A stretch of DNA of 54,182 nucleotides, taken from contig NZ_QKRB01000061.1 of assembly GCF_003233845.1 (NCBI RefSeq), positions 1-54,182 of the forward strand, written 5' to 3'. Below the pieces are notes generated by a model. It did not search any database and was not told where the DNA came from. It saw only the letters and a list, made by a program, of their open reading frames with translations. A program made the position numbers and the translations under genes. This stretch comes from Paenibacillus sambharensis (GTDB taxonomy: Bacteria; Bacillota; Bacilli; Paenibacillales; Paenibacillaceae). Position 1 is the stretch's first letter. Every line of letters begins with the position of its first letter. This document shows positions 17,201-24,080 of this stretch, in pieces.

Positions 17201-18799
17201 TCCGTACATTTCCCACACAGAAAAGTCGAAGCAGAACGAGTGGAACATCGTCCATACATCATGCTCGCTGAAGCTGAACTGGAACCGGTCATTAAACAGC
17301 AGCCGCACCACATTGCGATGCTCGATCATGACTCCCTTCGGTCTGCCGGTTGTACCCGAGGTATAGATGACGTAAGCCAAGTCCTCAGGCCTGCTGTTGT
17401 CAGCTGGTATTGACTGCTTTGACTGCTGGGGCTGCTCTGTCTGCTGTAAGTGCTTCGGTTGCTCCGACTGATCTGATTGCTGCGAGTGCTCCGAATTCTC
17501 TGGCTGCTTTGACTGCTCTGTCTGCACTGGCTGCTCTGATTGCTTTGACTGCGTTGGCTGCTGCGAGTGCTCCGACTGCTTTGAATGCTCGTCAGCAGAA
17601 GGCTCACGGCTCAGCTCCGGGTCGTCAGCTTCCACGATCGTATAGCTGCCGTCCGTGAAATTCAGCTGTCCCTTTAACCGGCTCTCCGTAACCAGCACCT
17701 CCGCACCCGAATCCTCCAGTGTGTAAGCGATCCGGTCTGCCGGATAATCGGGATCAATGGGCACATATGCGCCGCCTGCCTTCAGTACAGCCAATGCCGT
17801 AACCGCCATATGAACGGACCGGTCCAGCACGATGGCAACAAGCTTGTCACGCGAGATGCCAAGGCCTTGCAGCTTCGCAGCAAGCCTGTCCGAACGCCGG
17901 TCCAGCTCCTGGTATGTCATTCGCGTGCCGCCCGACTGTACAGCCGTGCGCTGCGGATGACGTGCTGCCTGCTCTCTGAACAGGCTGTGAATGGTAGCCG
18001 TGTCCGGATAGGCTGCCTCGCTCTCCCGCCGCTGGCCCAGCATCCGCTCTTTATCCGCTGTTGTAACCAGTTGAATGGTATGAAGCGGCATATCCGGCGC
18101 TGCCAGTGCCTGGTCCAGGAACAGCTGCAGCTGGCCGGCTAATCGGTAGATCGTTCCCTCTTCATAGACCGCTCCGTCATAGGAAGCTTCGAGCAGCAGA
18201 TCATCCGGGCCGGACGAACGGAACCGGGTATGCAGGTCCGTCCGCTCGTTCTCCGGCAGCTCCCGGTGGATGGCGTCAAGCGACACACTTGTATGGAAAT
18301 AGTGATCCGTGCCCCAGGACAGCTGCTTGTGCGCGGCAACCGCTCCGAACGGCAGGCTTTGGTGGCGGTCGGCATCCATCACAATTTCCTTCACCCGGCC
18401 TAACAGGGTCTTCAAGCTCCCCCCTTCCTCAATGGCCAGCCGCAGCGCCAGCATATGGCCGTCGTCTTCCGTTTCTTCATGCCGCAGCGTCGGCATGCCG
18501 ACGGTCAGGTCATCATTGCCGGTATGCTTATACAGCAGATAAAACACACCTGCTGTCAGAATCATATACAGCCCGGCCTGCGAGCCCCCGCATAATGCAT
18601 AGATGCGTTGGGTTAGCAGCGGATCAAACCGGTATGGCTCCGCCTTCATCGGAACCGGCCCTGCCGCTTCATGCGTATCGGCCGGAAACCGTCCGAACTG
18701 CAGCTCGCCCTCCAGCTGGCCCAGCCAATAATTACGTTCCGCTTCGAACTGCTGGTCGGACAGCATTACGTTGTACGATAGTCGGTCAATAACGCTCAT
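11222..18799 (-). CDS. NRPS5: hC-A(Thr)-T-Cmod-A(Phe)-T-E NRPS
   Basis: 2,525 aa. Residues ~22-250 are only the C-terminal lobe of a condensation domain; there is no HHxxxDG. The first A domain (FDFSVWE at 524) has pocket D-F-W-N-V-G-M-V-H, predicting Thr, and carries an Ser/Gln-rich insert at ~403-462 just before A3. Its T domain is of the GGDS type (Ser 874) although an E domain does not follow. A Glu/Ala-rich linker (~911-952) leads to a C domain with HHAILDGWS at 1118 and FNYVDFHVY, which I place in the modified-residue subclass linked to Thr dehydration. The second A domain (FDASIWE at 1662) has pocket D-A-W-T-F-A-A-V-C, close to the PheA/TycA phenylalanine pockets; its A10 reads NDKIDRK rather than NGKIDRK, with the Lys retained (1946). 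T (GGDSI, Ser 2003) and E (HHLVVDGVSWRI at 2183) follow, giving D-Phe. AAGGAGG lies 5 nt before the ATG. The missing C-domain half is functionally covered only if the C domain ending NRPS4 works in trans. Confidence 0.96.
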   Translation of the reverse strand: MSVIDRLSYNVMLSDQQFEAERNYWLGQLEGELQFGRFPADTHEAAGPVPMKAEPYRFDPLLTQRIYALCGGSQAGLYMILTAGVFYLLYKHTGNDDLTVGMPTLRHEETEDDGHMLALRLAIEEGGSLKTLLGRVKEIVMDADRHQSLPFGAVAAHKQLSWGTDHYFHTSVSLDAIHRELPENERTDLHTRFRSSGPDDLLLEASYDGAVYEEGTIYRLAGQLQLFLDQALAAPDMPLHTIQLVTTADKERMLGQRRESEAAYPDTATIHSLFREQAARHPQRTAVQSGGTRMTYQELDRRSDRLAAKLQGLGISRDKLVAIVLDRSVHMAVTALAVLKAGGAYVPIDPDYPADRIAYTLEDSGAEVLVTESRLKGQLNFTDGSYTIVEADDPELSREPSADEHSKQSEHSQQPTQSKQSEQPVQTEQSKQPENSEHSQQSDQSEQPKHLQQTEQPQQSKQSIPADNSRPEDLAYVIYTSGTTGRPKGVMIEHRNVVRLLFNDRFQFSFSEHDVWTMFHSFCFDFSVWEMYGALLYGGQLLIVDKEEAQDPSAFLKLLEREGVTVLNQTPSAFYRLVDAVAGAQTGDRPALKLRYVVFGGEALNPQLLQPWQDIYPDTRLVNMYGITETTVHVTFKELTAAELNSARSNIGRPIPTLTAYIMDSSLNLLPAGIAGELCVGGLGVARGYLNRPELTSERFVDNPHLPGERLYRSGDLARMLPSGELEYLGRLDHQVKIRGYRIELGEIENRLLQHPAVNKTVVLTRSDRGQSDICAYYTAEGRLSSPELRDYLAGLLPSYMIPAHLIQISEIPMTPNGKVDRKALPDPLGVETADELVEPRTELERQLSALWAEAAGVKKAGVTSSFFHLGGDSISAITLINRINREFGVQLQIKDLYLHQSAAELGQIIQERAAEKAGAEQAVEEASEAGTEQGVKGTGTEQAAEMAREAGVRAWQELGELKERIMGDPKLRALLPIDAEDIYPMSDIERGMVYYAMIHAGEGVYHDQFIYHFADDSFELDTFVQAVRLMTDKHSIFRASFNLSDFDRPMQMIRREVQPDIAYTDIIAMGRGEQEEHVSQVLKDDLARPFQVHEAPLWRIKLFRIAADQFCMCWIFHHAILDGWSNASFMTELSNTYFRLKEEPAFRPEPLRSDYRAYVAEQLALKTDPSVHAFWEQELDGYKRLNLPHLTEEYGDAELQPGEEQGTYTLALDVGLLHKLTAAGRQEGISLRTYCFAAYASMMSMLSYDSDFVVGLIENNRPVCDDSDRLLGCFLNTVPVRIRMERGVTWNEYVRGIHDKLIELKQYGRLPLYEILKAAGEPSQDDNPLFDTVFNYVDFHVYEQMEHFSRMDETLAVQGQEKTNTLFDFSILNTFQQFAAHIIYDPSRFSGGQVKRLAGYFTQALRAMADKPDMPIRKQDILPVQEREQLLYTYNATRIPYPSGASFPKLFLEQVEAGPDRTALRGGGREWSYWQLYQQAARTAAELKNKGIGRGDIVGLMSSHSAEAVIGALSVMMAGAAFVPIDPEYPQDRVEHMLRDSGAKLVVARVPEHTEALQGEDGIHIMLLDSDPTVLASGATVDEGACGDGPSAGEASVDEDPNHDWPQADDLAYIIYTSGSTGRPKGVMAEHRGLANLMAFFTQQLGITPEDRVIQFASSSFDASIWEMTMALLTGASLIIPTKDLIMNPSQFVAYLNDERITVATLPPTYLQQLDPEGIKTLKKLFSAGSSISPKLAEQWSARVSFYNAYGPTETTVCTTVWPYEQSGSPLYTVPIGRPIANTEVYILDDQGQLQPAGMPGELCAAGESLVRGYLNRQELTDEKFIQSELQGSRRLYRTGDLARWLPDGSLAYIGRIDHQVKIRGYRIEPGEVEACLSRMPQLAEAVVVDRADGHGNSFLCAYYVAAADVTTGEIRQYLAGSLPDYMIPAYMVELEQMPLTPNDKIDRKALPAPETIMQEAADGDLIEPQTEMECRLAKVWQEVLGCRVGRESHFFELGGDSIKAIQLTARLQAQGFELSIRDLFQNPTVRDAACCIRATERTVDQGPVEGEFLLTPIQKWLFEEHADQLHHFNQSVMLLKPDGFDEAALDRVMAEIARHHDALRAVFRKKGDQAVGWIRGADEPGAYLLEVHDMTKLENAGAHIEQQAAMLQASMNPQEGPLFKAALFRTSEGDHLLIIVHHLVVDGVSWRILLEDMVDAYQQALEGQEIRLPAKTESFKAWSEELQDYATARELQREKAYWTALETADINPLPHRKRSETNRVADSEEAVMTLDAEQTSRLLNQVHHAYNTEMNDLLLAALGMALQEWTGDSRILLQLEGHGREQLRQPLPLGRTVGWFTSAYPVVLDMEAGAGSGNDEERLAYRIKRVKEKLRQIPGKGMGYGILKYLAPCEETETLKWTLLPEINFNYLGQFDAAREDAGIQTSPYSMGPTVSPDFRRPAVLDVTAMITGGRLAAAISYNRHEYTEEQMEQLVRSFHNSLQAIIEHCAGRKETELTPSDLGNKELSLEEVEDIEDFFNNL
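14530..15856 (-). other. HHAILDGWS-type condensation domain of NRPS5, following Thr
   Basis: Begins at IYPMSDIERG, contains a YHDQ segment, FHHAILDGWS and FNYVDFHVY, closely paralleling the domain in NRPS3. It links Thr (or dehydrobutyrine if it dehydrates) to Phe. The subclass is assigned from memory of motif style, not from alignment. Confidence 0.65.
15945..16070 (-). other. Repetitive Glu/Ala/Gly linker between T and Cmod in NRPS5
   Basis: About 42 residues with recurring AEQA, TEQG and TEQA units between the GGDS T domain and the HHAILDGWS condensation domain. The equivalent linker in NRPS3 is shorter and not repetitive. Confidence 0.75.
17414..17593 (-). other. Ser/Gln/Glu/Lys-rich insert inside the Thr A domain of NRPS5
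   Basis: About 60 residues (~403-462) made of units such as SKQSEQ, SEHSQQ and TEQPQQ, placed just before A3 (YVIYTSGTTG). The A-domain core lies 57 residues further from the start than in NRPS3, which matches the insert length. The DNA is an imperfect run of GACTGCT-like units, so it could vary in length by slippage. Pocket and core motifs are intact, so it is probably a surface loop. Confidence 0.9.
18040..18736 (-). other. N-terminal half condensation domain of NRPS5
   Basis: Begins at NYWLGQLEG and lacks the HHxxxDG half. It shares an AG-(M/L)-YMIL segment and the overall layout with the NRPS3 half domain; the GxPxxGR motif is MPTLRHE here. About 230 residues in front of the Thr A domain. 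Confidence 0.85.
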
Positions 18800-18849
18800 G
18801 CCTGCCTCCTTGTCGCTTAGCTTTTCCCAAGCGGATTTCCATCATGGTG

Positions 18850-19150
18850 CACCTCGTCTGCCTGGCTTCCTTGCCTACGTGGCCCCACCAGTATCCGGAT
18901 GCTTTTCCCGACTGACAGCCCCTCACCTCCATGGTGCTCTTCGCCCGCCGGTCTCCCTGTCTACTCGGTCCCCCACTATCTGGATGCCTCTCCCGATTGA
19001 CAGCTTTTTTCACCAGTCCATCTTATCCGCTGTCTTCCTTCCCTACTCGGCTCCCCACTACCTGGATGTTCTTCCCGACTGACAGTTCCTTGTCCGTCAG
19101 GCCTTCTTATCCATCGGTCTCCTTGCCTACACGGTTTCCAAGTCACCAGG
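18850..19150. repeat. Imperfect tandem repeat, period 82-86 nt, three copies plus a part
   Basis: Three copies end in CGACTGACAG or CGATTGACAG (18909-18918, 18994-19003, 19076-19085), each preceded by a CTAC...CCCCAC...TGGATG core; a fourth, partial copy lies at about 19098-19150. The CTAC anchor recurs at 18875, 18961, 19043 and 19127, giving spacings of 86, 82 and 84. These are not multiples of three throughout, which argues against a coding repeat. Confidence 0.85.
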
Positions 19151-19174
19151 CTCGTATGGGCCTCCAGTAAGCTA

Positions 19175-19362
19175 AATTCCTGCAATAGTGCAGCTTTTTT
19201 TCTAACTCGAAGCCTTCAGCTTCCGAATTCCTGCAAAAGTGCATCCTTTCCCCCGGTATCCCACCTCCGGAGCCCATTACCGCCCTAATTCCTGCATATT
19301 TGCAGGCTTTTTCTATATCCTGAACCCCTTTGCAGAAAAGCCTGCACATTCGCAGGTTTTTC
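19175..19362. repeat. Four spaced copies of a short TGCA palindrome
   Basis: Copies of AATTCCTGCAnnnnTGCAGGCTTTT-like sequence, with CCTGCA starting at 19179, 19229, 19291 and 19341 (spacings 50, 62, 50). Copies 1, 3 and 4 form short hairpins followed by T-runs on the plus strand; copy 2 is degenerate. All lie in the same orientation. They may be a dispersed genomic short repeat or protein-binding sites. Confidence 0.75.
19335..19362 (-). terminator. Possible bidirectional terminator after NRPS4
   Basis: The stem CCTGC/GCAGG is flanked by AAAA and TTTTT, so either strand reads stem plus T-run. It begins about 64 nt after the NRPS4 stop on the minus strand. The stem is only 5 bp before A-T pairing, so termination may be partial. 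Confidence 0.4.
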
Positions 19363-19425
19363 TCAGTTCTCTGTTCAGGTTTCTCCGGCTCAGGTTCTGC
19401 CAAGCCTTGATCAACCGCAGCTCTG

Positions 19426-20795
19426 TCAGAACTGGAACACCACATCATCAGTGAGCGTCCTGCCGACCGGCGCAGCAGGTTTGCTGCCCATAAGCGACAG
19501 CTCGCTGAGCTTCATATCCTGACTGGCGCATACCTGCCCCAGTACAGCGGTGAAATCCTCATGCATCGCCGCCACAGTCTGCTCCTTGAACAGGGAAACC
19601 GCATACTCCCAGCTGCAGTGCAGCTCACCCTCATGCTGCATCACCTGCAGCGTCAGGTCGAACTTGGAAACACCGGTATCCTGCTCAAGCGGCTCAATGC
19701 TCAGACCCTCTACTGACCGGGTTCCCATATCCATGGACTGCAGCACGAACGCCGCATCGAACAGCGGACCCCGGTCTGCACGTCTTGGCAGCTTCAGCCC
19801 CTTGACGATTTCCTCGAACGGATAATCTTGATGCTCCAGCGCACCAAGTGTATGCTCTCTCACTTCAGCCAGCAGCTCGCGGAAGGTTCGGTGCCCTGCG
19901 GGGCGGCTGCGGATGACGACGGTGTTGACGAACATGCCGACTACACCCTCCAGGTCCTCATGGGTTCTACCAGCTACCGGCGAACCAATGATCATGTCCT
20001 CCTGCCCCGTATAGCGGTATAGCAGGCTCTTCAGGCAGGCCAGCAGCACCATGAACAAGGTAGCCCCGTTCTCCGCTGCCGTTCGTTTTGCCGCTTCAGC
20101 CAGTGGTGCCGCAACAGCCGCCTCGACCCGTGCGCCGCGAAAATCCTGTACAGGCGGCCGCTTGTAATCGGCCGGCAGCTCCAGCCTCGGAAGCGTTCCC
20201 GACAGCATGCCAAGCCAGTAATCCCGCTTGCGGCTGTAGGCCGCCAGCGCAAGCTGCCCCTGCTGCCACTCCGCATAATCCTTATATCCAATCGGCAGCG
20301 GCTTCAGCTCCGCCCCTTCATACAGCGCAACCAGCTCATCCATGAAAATCCCCAGCGATGTGCCGTCCGTAATCAGATGATGCATATCGCACATGAAGAG
20401 GTAGCCGTCATCCTGATACTGGACAAGCTCCATCCGCAGCAGAGGAGGAACCGCCGTATCAAACGGCCGGATAAAGGAAGCAAAGCGCATGCGCAGCTTG
20501 CCCTTCAGCTGACCCGAATTCCCCCACTCTTCCGAGCGGATATCTTCAACCTTCAGCTCCAGGCTCACCTCAGGATGAATACGCTGAACCGGCCCCTGAC
20601 CGGTAAAATGAAACGATGTACGAAACGCCTCGTGGCGGCTAATCAGCTGCCTCAGCGCCTGCCGGAACTGTTCTACATCCAGATTGCCGTGAAGAAGCAG
20701 TGCAATCGGGACATTGTACACATGGCTCTCGCCCATATACTGCTGCAGGGACAGCAGTGAACGCTGTGCGGCGGATACGGAATACTCTTCCTTTA
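19426..20795 (-). other. C-terminal condensation domain of NRPS4 with no A domain in cis
   Basis: A complete L-accepting C domain (HHLITDG at residue 1213) closing the protein, with a tail ending DDVVFQF that resembles the NRPS2 tail. The next protein starts with half a C domain and a Thr A domain. Confidence 0.9.
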
Positions 20796-23700
20796 GGGGT
20801 GCGGCCGGTATACGGTCCCCGGAGCCTGCGGCTGCCGCCGCTGACGCGATGACGTCCGCCATCTGATACAGCAGCGGACTCGCAAATACCGCCGAAACGG
20901 ACAGCTCCGCCTGCAGAACCTTCTGCACCTTGGCAATCAGCTGAGTCACCTTGAGCGAATGACCGCCGAGCGCAAAGAAGTCGTCGTTTCTGCCGACTGC
21001 CTTCACCCGAAGCAGCTCCTTCCAGATTTCGGCCAGAGCTGCCTCTGTCTCCCCCTGAAGCTCTTCAGCAGCCGATTCCGGCCCGCCCAGCTTCGCAGGC
21101 TCCGGCAGCGCTGCACGGTCAACCTTGCCATTGCTCGTCAGCGGCAGCCGCTCCAGCCTTACGAATCCCGAAGGAATCATGTGAGGCGGCAGTGAGCCGC
21201 GCAGAAAGACCCGCAGCTCCGATACCGGAAGCTCGTCAGCCGCTGCATAATATGCGACTAATTCATGGTCGCGGTCCTCTGTTATGATGACGGTCACCAC
21301 GACTTCACGCACGGCCGGGTGCCCAAGCAGATGATGCTCGATCTCCCCGGTTTCGATCCGGTAGCCCCGGATCTTGACCTGCTTATCCATCCGGCCGATA
21401 TAATCAAGCCGGCCATCAGGCAGCCACCTGACCAGATCGCCTGTCCGGTACATCAGATGACCGGGGCGGAATGGATCCTCCACGAACCGTTCAGCTGTCA
21501 TTTCCGGGTTGTTCAGGTACCCTCTGGCCACCCCGTCGCCGCCGACACACAGCTCTCCCGGCACGCCCGCCGGCTGCAGCTGCAGGCCTTCGCTCAGGAC
21601 GTAGGCCGTCGAATGGCTGATCGGGTAACCGATCGGGATGGACGGGCCATCCTCCCGGCGGACCCTGCCGCATACCGAGAAGGTGGTATTTTCCGTGGGA
21701 CCGTAGCCGTTAATAACCGCCAGACCCGGACAGGCATCCATGACCCTATGGACATGAACCGGCGACAGCGCATCCCCGCCGACGAGCAGCTGCTCCATGC
21801 CGCTGAACATCGCCGGATTATAGCGCGACAGCTGATTGAACAGTGGGGAGGTCAGCCACATAGTTGTTATGCCGCAGCTGCGGATCGTCTCCTCCAGTCT
21901 GGCAGCATCCAGAATAACGTCCTCGCCGGTTATGTAAAGCGTCATGCCGTTCAGTAGCGCGCCCCATATCTCGAATGTACAGGCGTCAAAAGCAACGGAG
22001 CCGGTCTGCAGAATCCGCCCGCCCGGCCTGAATTCCGCATAGTTCGTATTCTTCACCAGCCGGACCACGCTCCGGTGGTTGATCATCACACCCTTGGGCT
22101 TGCCCGTGGAGCCCGAGGTGTACATGACATAAGCCAGATCAAGAGGGCTGTTGACCGGTTCAAGCGGAGAGGCTGCAAGGTTCACACGATCAGCATCCAG
22201 CACTGGCATAATGTCCACACCAGACCCTTCGCCGCCGTAAGCGGCCTCAAGCCTGTTCCGCTCCATCCCGCTGTGTACCAGCAGCACATGTGCGCCGCTG
22301 TCCTCCAGCATGTAGCGGATGCGCTCCTTGGGATAAGCAGGATCAATGGGCAGGTAGGCCCCTCCGGCTTTGAGCACGGCCAGCGAGCCCAGCACCATCT
22401 CAGCTGATCGAGGTGCCATAATGCCGACCAGCTGATCCCGTTCTACACCCTTGGCACGCAGCTCCCTGGCAAGGCGGCTGCTCTCTTCCTCAAGCTGGCG
22501 GTATGTCCACTTCCTGCTGCCTTCGACGATTGCCAGCCCGTCCGGATCAAGCTCCGCCTGCAGGGCATACAGCTCCTGAACCGTCTTGTCTTTCGGGTAG
22601 CCAGCTGACTCAGGATTACAGCTATCTACAAGCTGCCGGGCCTCCTCCTCCGTCACTAGCACCAGCGACTGGACCGGAAGCTCCGGATTAGCGGCGAGCT
22701 GGCGTGCAGCCGTCTCCAGATGGCCGCCTATGCGGCGGACAAAACCAGCGTCGTAACACGCCGCGTTATACAGGAATTTAACAGACAGCTCCCTGCCGGG
22801 ATGAATGATGACGTTAAAATCATAGTTGGTCTGGTAATGAATCTCGAACTCGCCGACCGTGAAATCAACCGTTTTGTCTGACGGGACAGCCTGCACAGAA
22901 GACTCACCGCCACTGACCAAGCCCGGCTCCTGCCCGCTGTCAGCTTGGCCGGGGACATTTTCGAACACAACGATATGGTTAATCAGCTCATTCTTAAGCG
23001 GCGAGAGCGCCTGAATGTCGGCAAGCGACAGGTAAGCGCGCTCCTGCGCCCGCACCAGATCCTCCTGCAGACGCTGCATGACGGCCGATGCCGGCTCCTC
23101 CCCGTCTGCCCGCATGCGGACCGGCACGGTGTTAATGAACAGCCCGATCATGCCTTCGATGCCTGTAACTTCAGGCGGCCTGCCGGATACGACCGAGCCG
23201 AACACAACATCGCCGGAGTAATTGTAGCGTTGCAGCAGCAGCCCCCACAGCGATTGCGCGACAGCACTAAGCGTAATGCCCCGCTCCCTTGCCAGCTGCC
23301 CCAGGCGGCCGGTAAGCTCCGCATCCAGACGGCATTCATGCTCCCCCTGCTCGTAAACGCTGGATTCGGAGTGCTGCTTCGGTACAAACGATGCTTCATC
23401 CGCACCTTCCAGATAGCCGGTCCAATAGGCCCTGGCTTCATCCGCATCCTGCCGCTCCAGCCACTGCACATAAGAGCTGTATGGATAAACCGGGTCAAGC
23501 TTCGGCTCCGCGCCGGTCTCGCACTGCCGGTAGAACTGGAGGAAATCCCCGAACAGAATGCCCGAGCACCAGCCATCCATGATGATGTGGTGGTAGCTCC
23601 ATACGACCCGGAAGCTGTCCGGCCCGGTCTGCAGCACCGCAATCCGCATGGGAATGTCCCGGGTCAGATCGAATCCGGCTAACCGGTCCTGTTTCTTGAA

Positions 23701-24018
23701 AGCTTCTATATATCCGGCCTGCGCATCCGGTCCCAGCTCCGCAATGGATTCATACCGGATTCGTGCCTTCCGCCCGCGCAGCACAATCTGAATCGGCCGC
23801 TCGACCTTGCTGTATTTAAACACCGTCCGCAGCACTTCATGCCGTTCAATCAGCCGGTTGAAGCTCTGTTCCATATAGGCGATATTCAGCAGGCCTCTGG
23901 CCTCGAAGACCAGCTGCTCCACGTAAGCACCGCCCGCCTCCTTAATGGCATGGAACAGCATGCCTTCCTGCATCGGTGTCAGCGGGTAAATCTTCTGAAT
24001 GTCTGCTTTACCTGCCAT
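19426..24018 (-). CDS. NRPS4: C-A(Val)-T-C NRPS ending in a condensation domain
   Basis: 1,530 aa. C domain with HHIIMDGWC at 143 (D-accepting, matching the E domain at the end of NRPS3). A domain with FDACTFE at 677, pocket D-A-F-W-L-G-G-T-F, predicting Val as in NRPS6 module 1; A10 Lys 965. T domain GGHSL, Ser 1021. The protein then ends with a full second C domain (~1075-1510; HHLITDG at 1213, L-accepting) with no A domain of its own, followed by a short tail ending DDVVFQF. The next protein, NRPS5, opens with half a C domain and a Thr A domain, so this terminal C domain probably condenses Val-peptide with Thr across the protein boundary. An in-frame GTG at 24030 precedes the chosen ATG; the ATG gives the same N-terminus length as NRPS2, NRPS6 and NRPS7, and AGGTG lies 9 nt upstream, whereas AGAGAGG is only 3 nt from the GTG. 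A 626-nt non-coding gap follows. Confidence 0.96.
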   Translation of the reverse strand: MAGKADIQKIYPLTPMQEGMLFHAIKEAGGAYVEQLVFEARGLLNIAYMEQSFNRLIERHEVLRTVFKYSKVERPIQIVLRGRKARIRYESIAELGPDAQAGYIEAFKKQDRLAGFDLTRDIPMRIAVLQTGPDSFRVVWSYHHIIMDGWCSGILFGDFLQFYRQCETGAEPKLDPVYPYSSYVQWLERQDADEARAYWTGYLEGADEASFVPKQHSESSVYEQGEHECRLDAELTGRLGQLARERGITLSAVAQSLWGLLLQRYNYSGDVVFGSVVSGRPPEVTGIEGMIGLFINTVPVRMRADGEEPASAVMQRLQEDLVRAQERAYLSLADIQALSPLKNELINHIVVFENVPGQADSGQEPGLVSGGESSVQAVPSDKTVDFTVGEFEIHYQTNYDFNVIIHPGRELSVKFLYNAACYDAGFVRRIGGHLETAARQLAANPELPVQSLVLVTEEEARQLVDSCNPESAGYPKDKTVQELYALQAELDPDGLAIVEGSRKWTYRQLEEESSRLARELRAKGVERDQLVGIMAPRSAEMVLGSLAVLKAGGAYLPIDPAYPKERIRYMLEDSGAHVLLVHSGMERNRLEAAYGGEGSGVDIMPVLDADRVNLAASPLEPVNSPLDLAYVMYTSGSTGKPKGVMINHRSVVRLVKNTNYAEFRPGGRILQTGSVAFDACTFEIWGALLNGMTLYITGEDVILDAARLEETIRSCGITTMWLTSPLFNQLSRYNPAMFSGMEQLLVGGDALSPVHVHRVMDACPGLAVINGYGPTENTTFSVCGRVRREDGPSIPIGYPISHSTAYVLSEGLQLQPAGVPGELCVGGDGVARGYLNNPEMTAERFVEDPFRPGHLMYRTGDLVRWLPDGRLDYIGRMDKQVKIRGYRIETGEIEHHLLGHPAVREVVVTVIITEDRDHELVAYYAAADELPVSELRVFLRGSLPPHMIPSGFVRLERLPLTSNGKVDRAALPEPAKLGGPESAAEELQGETEAALAEIWKELLRVKAVGRNDDFFALGGHSLKVTQLIAKVQKVLQAELSVSAVFASPLLYQMADVIASAAAAAGSGDRIPAAPLKEEYSVSAAQRSLLSLQQYMGESHVYNVPIALLLHGNLDVEQFRQALRQLISRHEAFRTSFHFTGQGPVQRIHPEVSLELKVEDIRSEEWGNSGQLKGKLRMRFASFIRPFDTAVPPLLRMELVQYQDDGYLFMCDMHHLITDGTSLGIFMDELVALYEGAELKPLPIGYKDYAEWQQGQLALAAYSRKRDYWLGMLSGTLPRLELPADYKRPPVQDFRGARVEAAVAAPLAEAAKRTAAENGATLFMVLLACLKSLLYRYTGQEDMIIGSPVAGRTHEDLEGVVGMFVNTVVIRSRPAGHRTFRELLAEVREHTLGALEHQDYPFEEIVKGLKLPRRADRGPLFDAAFVLQSMDMGTRSVEGLSIEPLEQDTGVSKFDLTLQVMQHEGELHCSWEYAVSLFKEQTVAAMHEDFTAVLGQVCASQDMKLSELSLMGSKPAAPVGRTLTDDVVFQF

Positions 24019-24027
24019 AACCTTCAG

Positions 24028-24032
24028 CACCT
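24028..24032 (-). promoter_or_regulatory. Ribosome binding site choosing the ATG of NRPS4
   Basis: AGGTG lies 9 nt upstream of the ATG at 24018. The alternative GTG at 24030 overlaps this site and has AGAGAGG only 3 nt ahead. The ATG gives an N-terminus that aligns with the other D-accepting C domains. Confidence 0.5.
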
Positions 24033-24049
24033 GCCTCTCTTAAAACCGT

Positions 24050-24080
24050 GCCGGGAGCCGCTTATACAGCGGCATCCGGC
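24050..24080 (-). promoter_or_regulatory. Strong hairpin between NRPS3 and NRPS4
   Basis: A 31-nt imperfect palindrome: GCCGG pairs with CCGGC (outer) and GCCGCT with AGCGGC (inner) around a 5-nt loop and a 2-nt internal loop. On the minus strand TTTT follows 4 nt after the stem. It sits in a 123-nt gap, about 32 nt before the NRPS4 start. It could be a weak attenuator or terminator, or an mRNA-stabilising structure. Confidence 0.55.

Larger units (their letters stand above)
18800..19425. other. 626-nt non-coding gap between NRPS4 and NRPS5
   Basis: The only sizeable gap in the window. It looks lower in G+C than the flanking genes and holds two repeat families: an 82-86-nt tandem repeat on the NRPS5 side and four short palindromes on the NRPS4 side. 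Short open frames on the minus strand lack convincing ribosome sites and simply translate the repeats. I found no clear sigma-A promoter for NRPS5, although its ribosome site (AAGGAGG, 18805-18811) is strong. Confidence 0.8.

Noticed and set aside
18994-19030. A plus-strand promoter starting TTGACA in the gap
   Set aside because: The hexamer belongs to the tandem repeat, no good -10 box follows at 16-18 nt, and no plus-strand gene exists downstream.
18786-19185. Two minus-strand frames of 69 and 75 codons in the NRPS4-NRPS5 gap sharing a SREEHPxSGxPSR-like segment
   Set aside because: The similarity comes from the 82-86-nt DNA repeat, one frame overlaps the NRPS5 start, and neither has a convincing ribosome site.
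19175-19362. A CRISPR-like array from four regularly spaced repeats
   Set aside because: The repeats are about 20-25 nt, degenerate and palindromic, spacers are unequal, and there are no cas genes.
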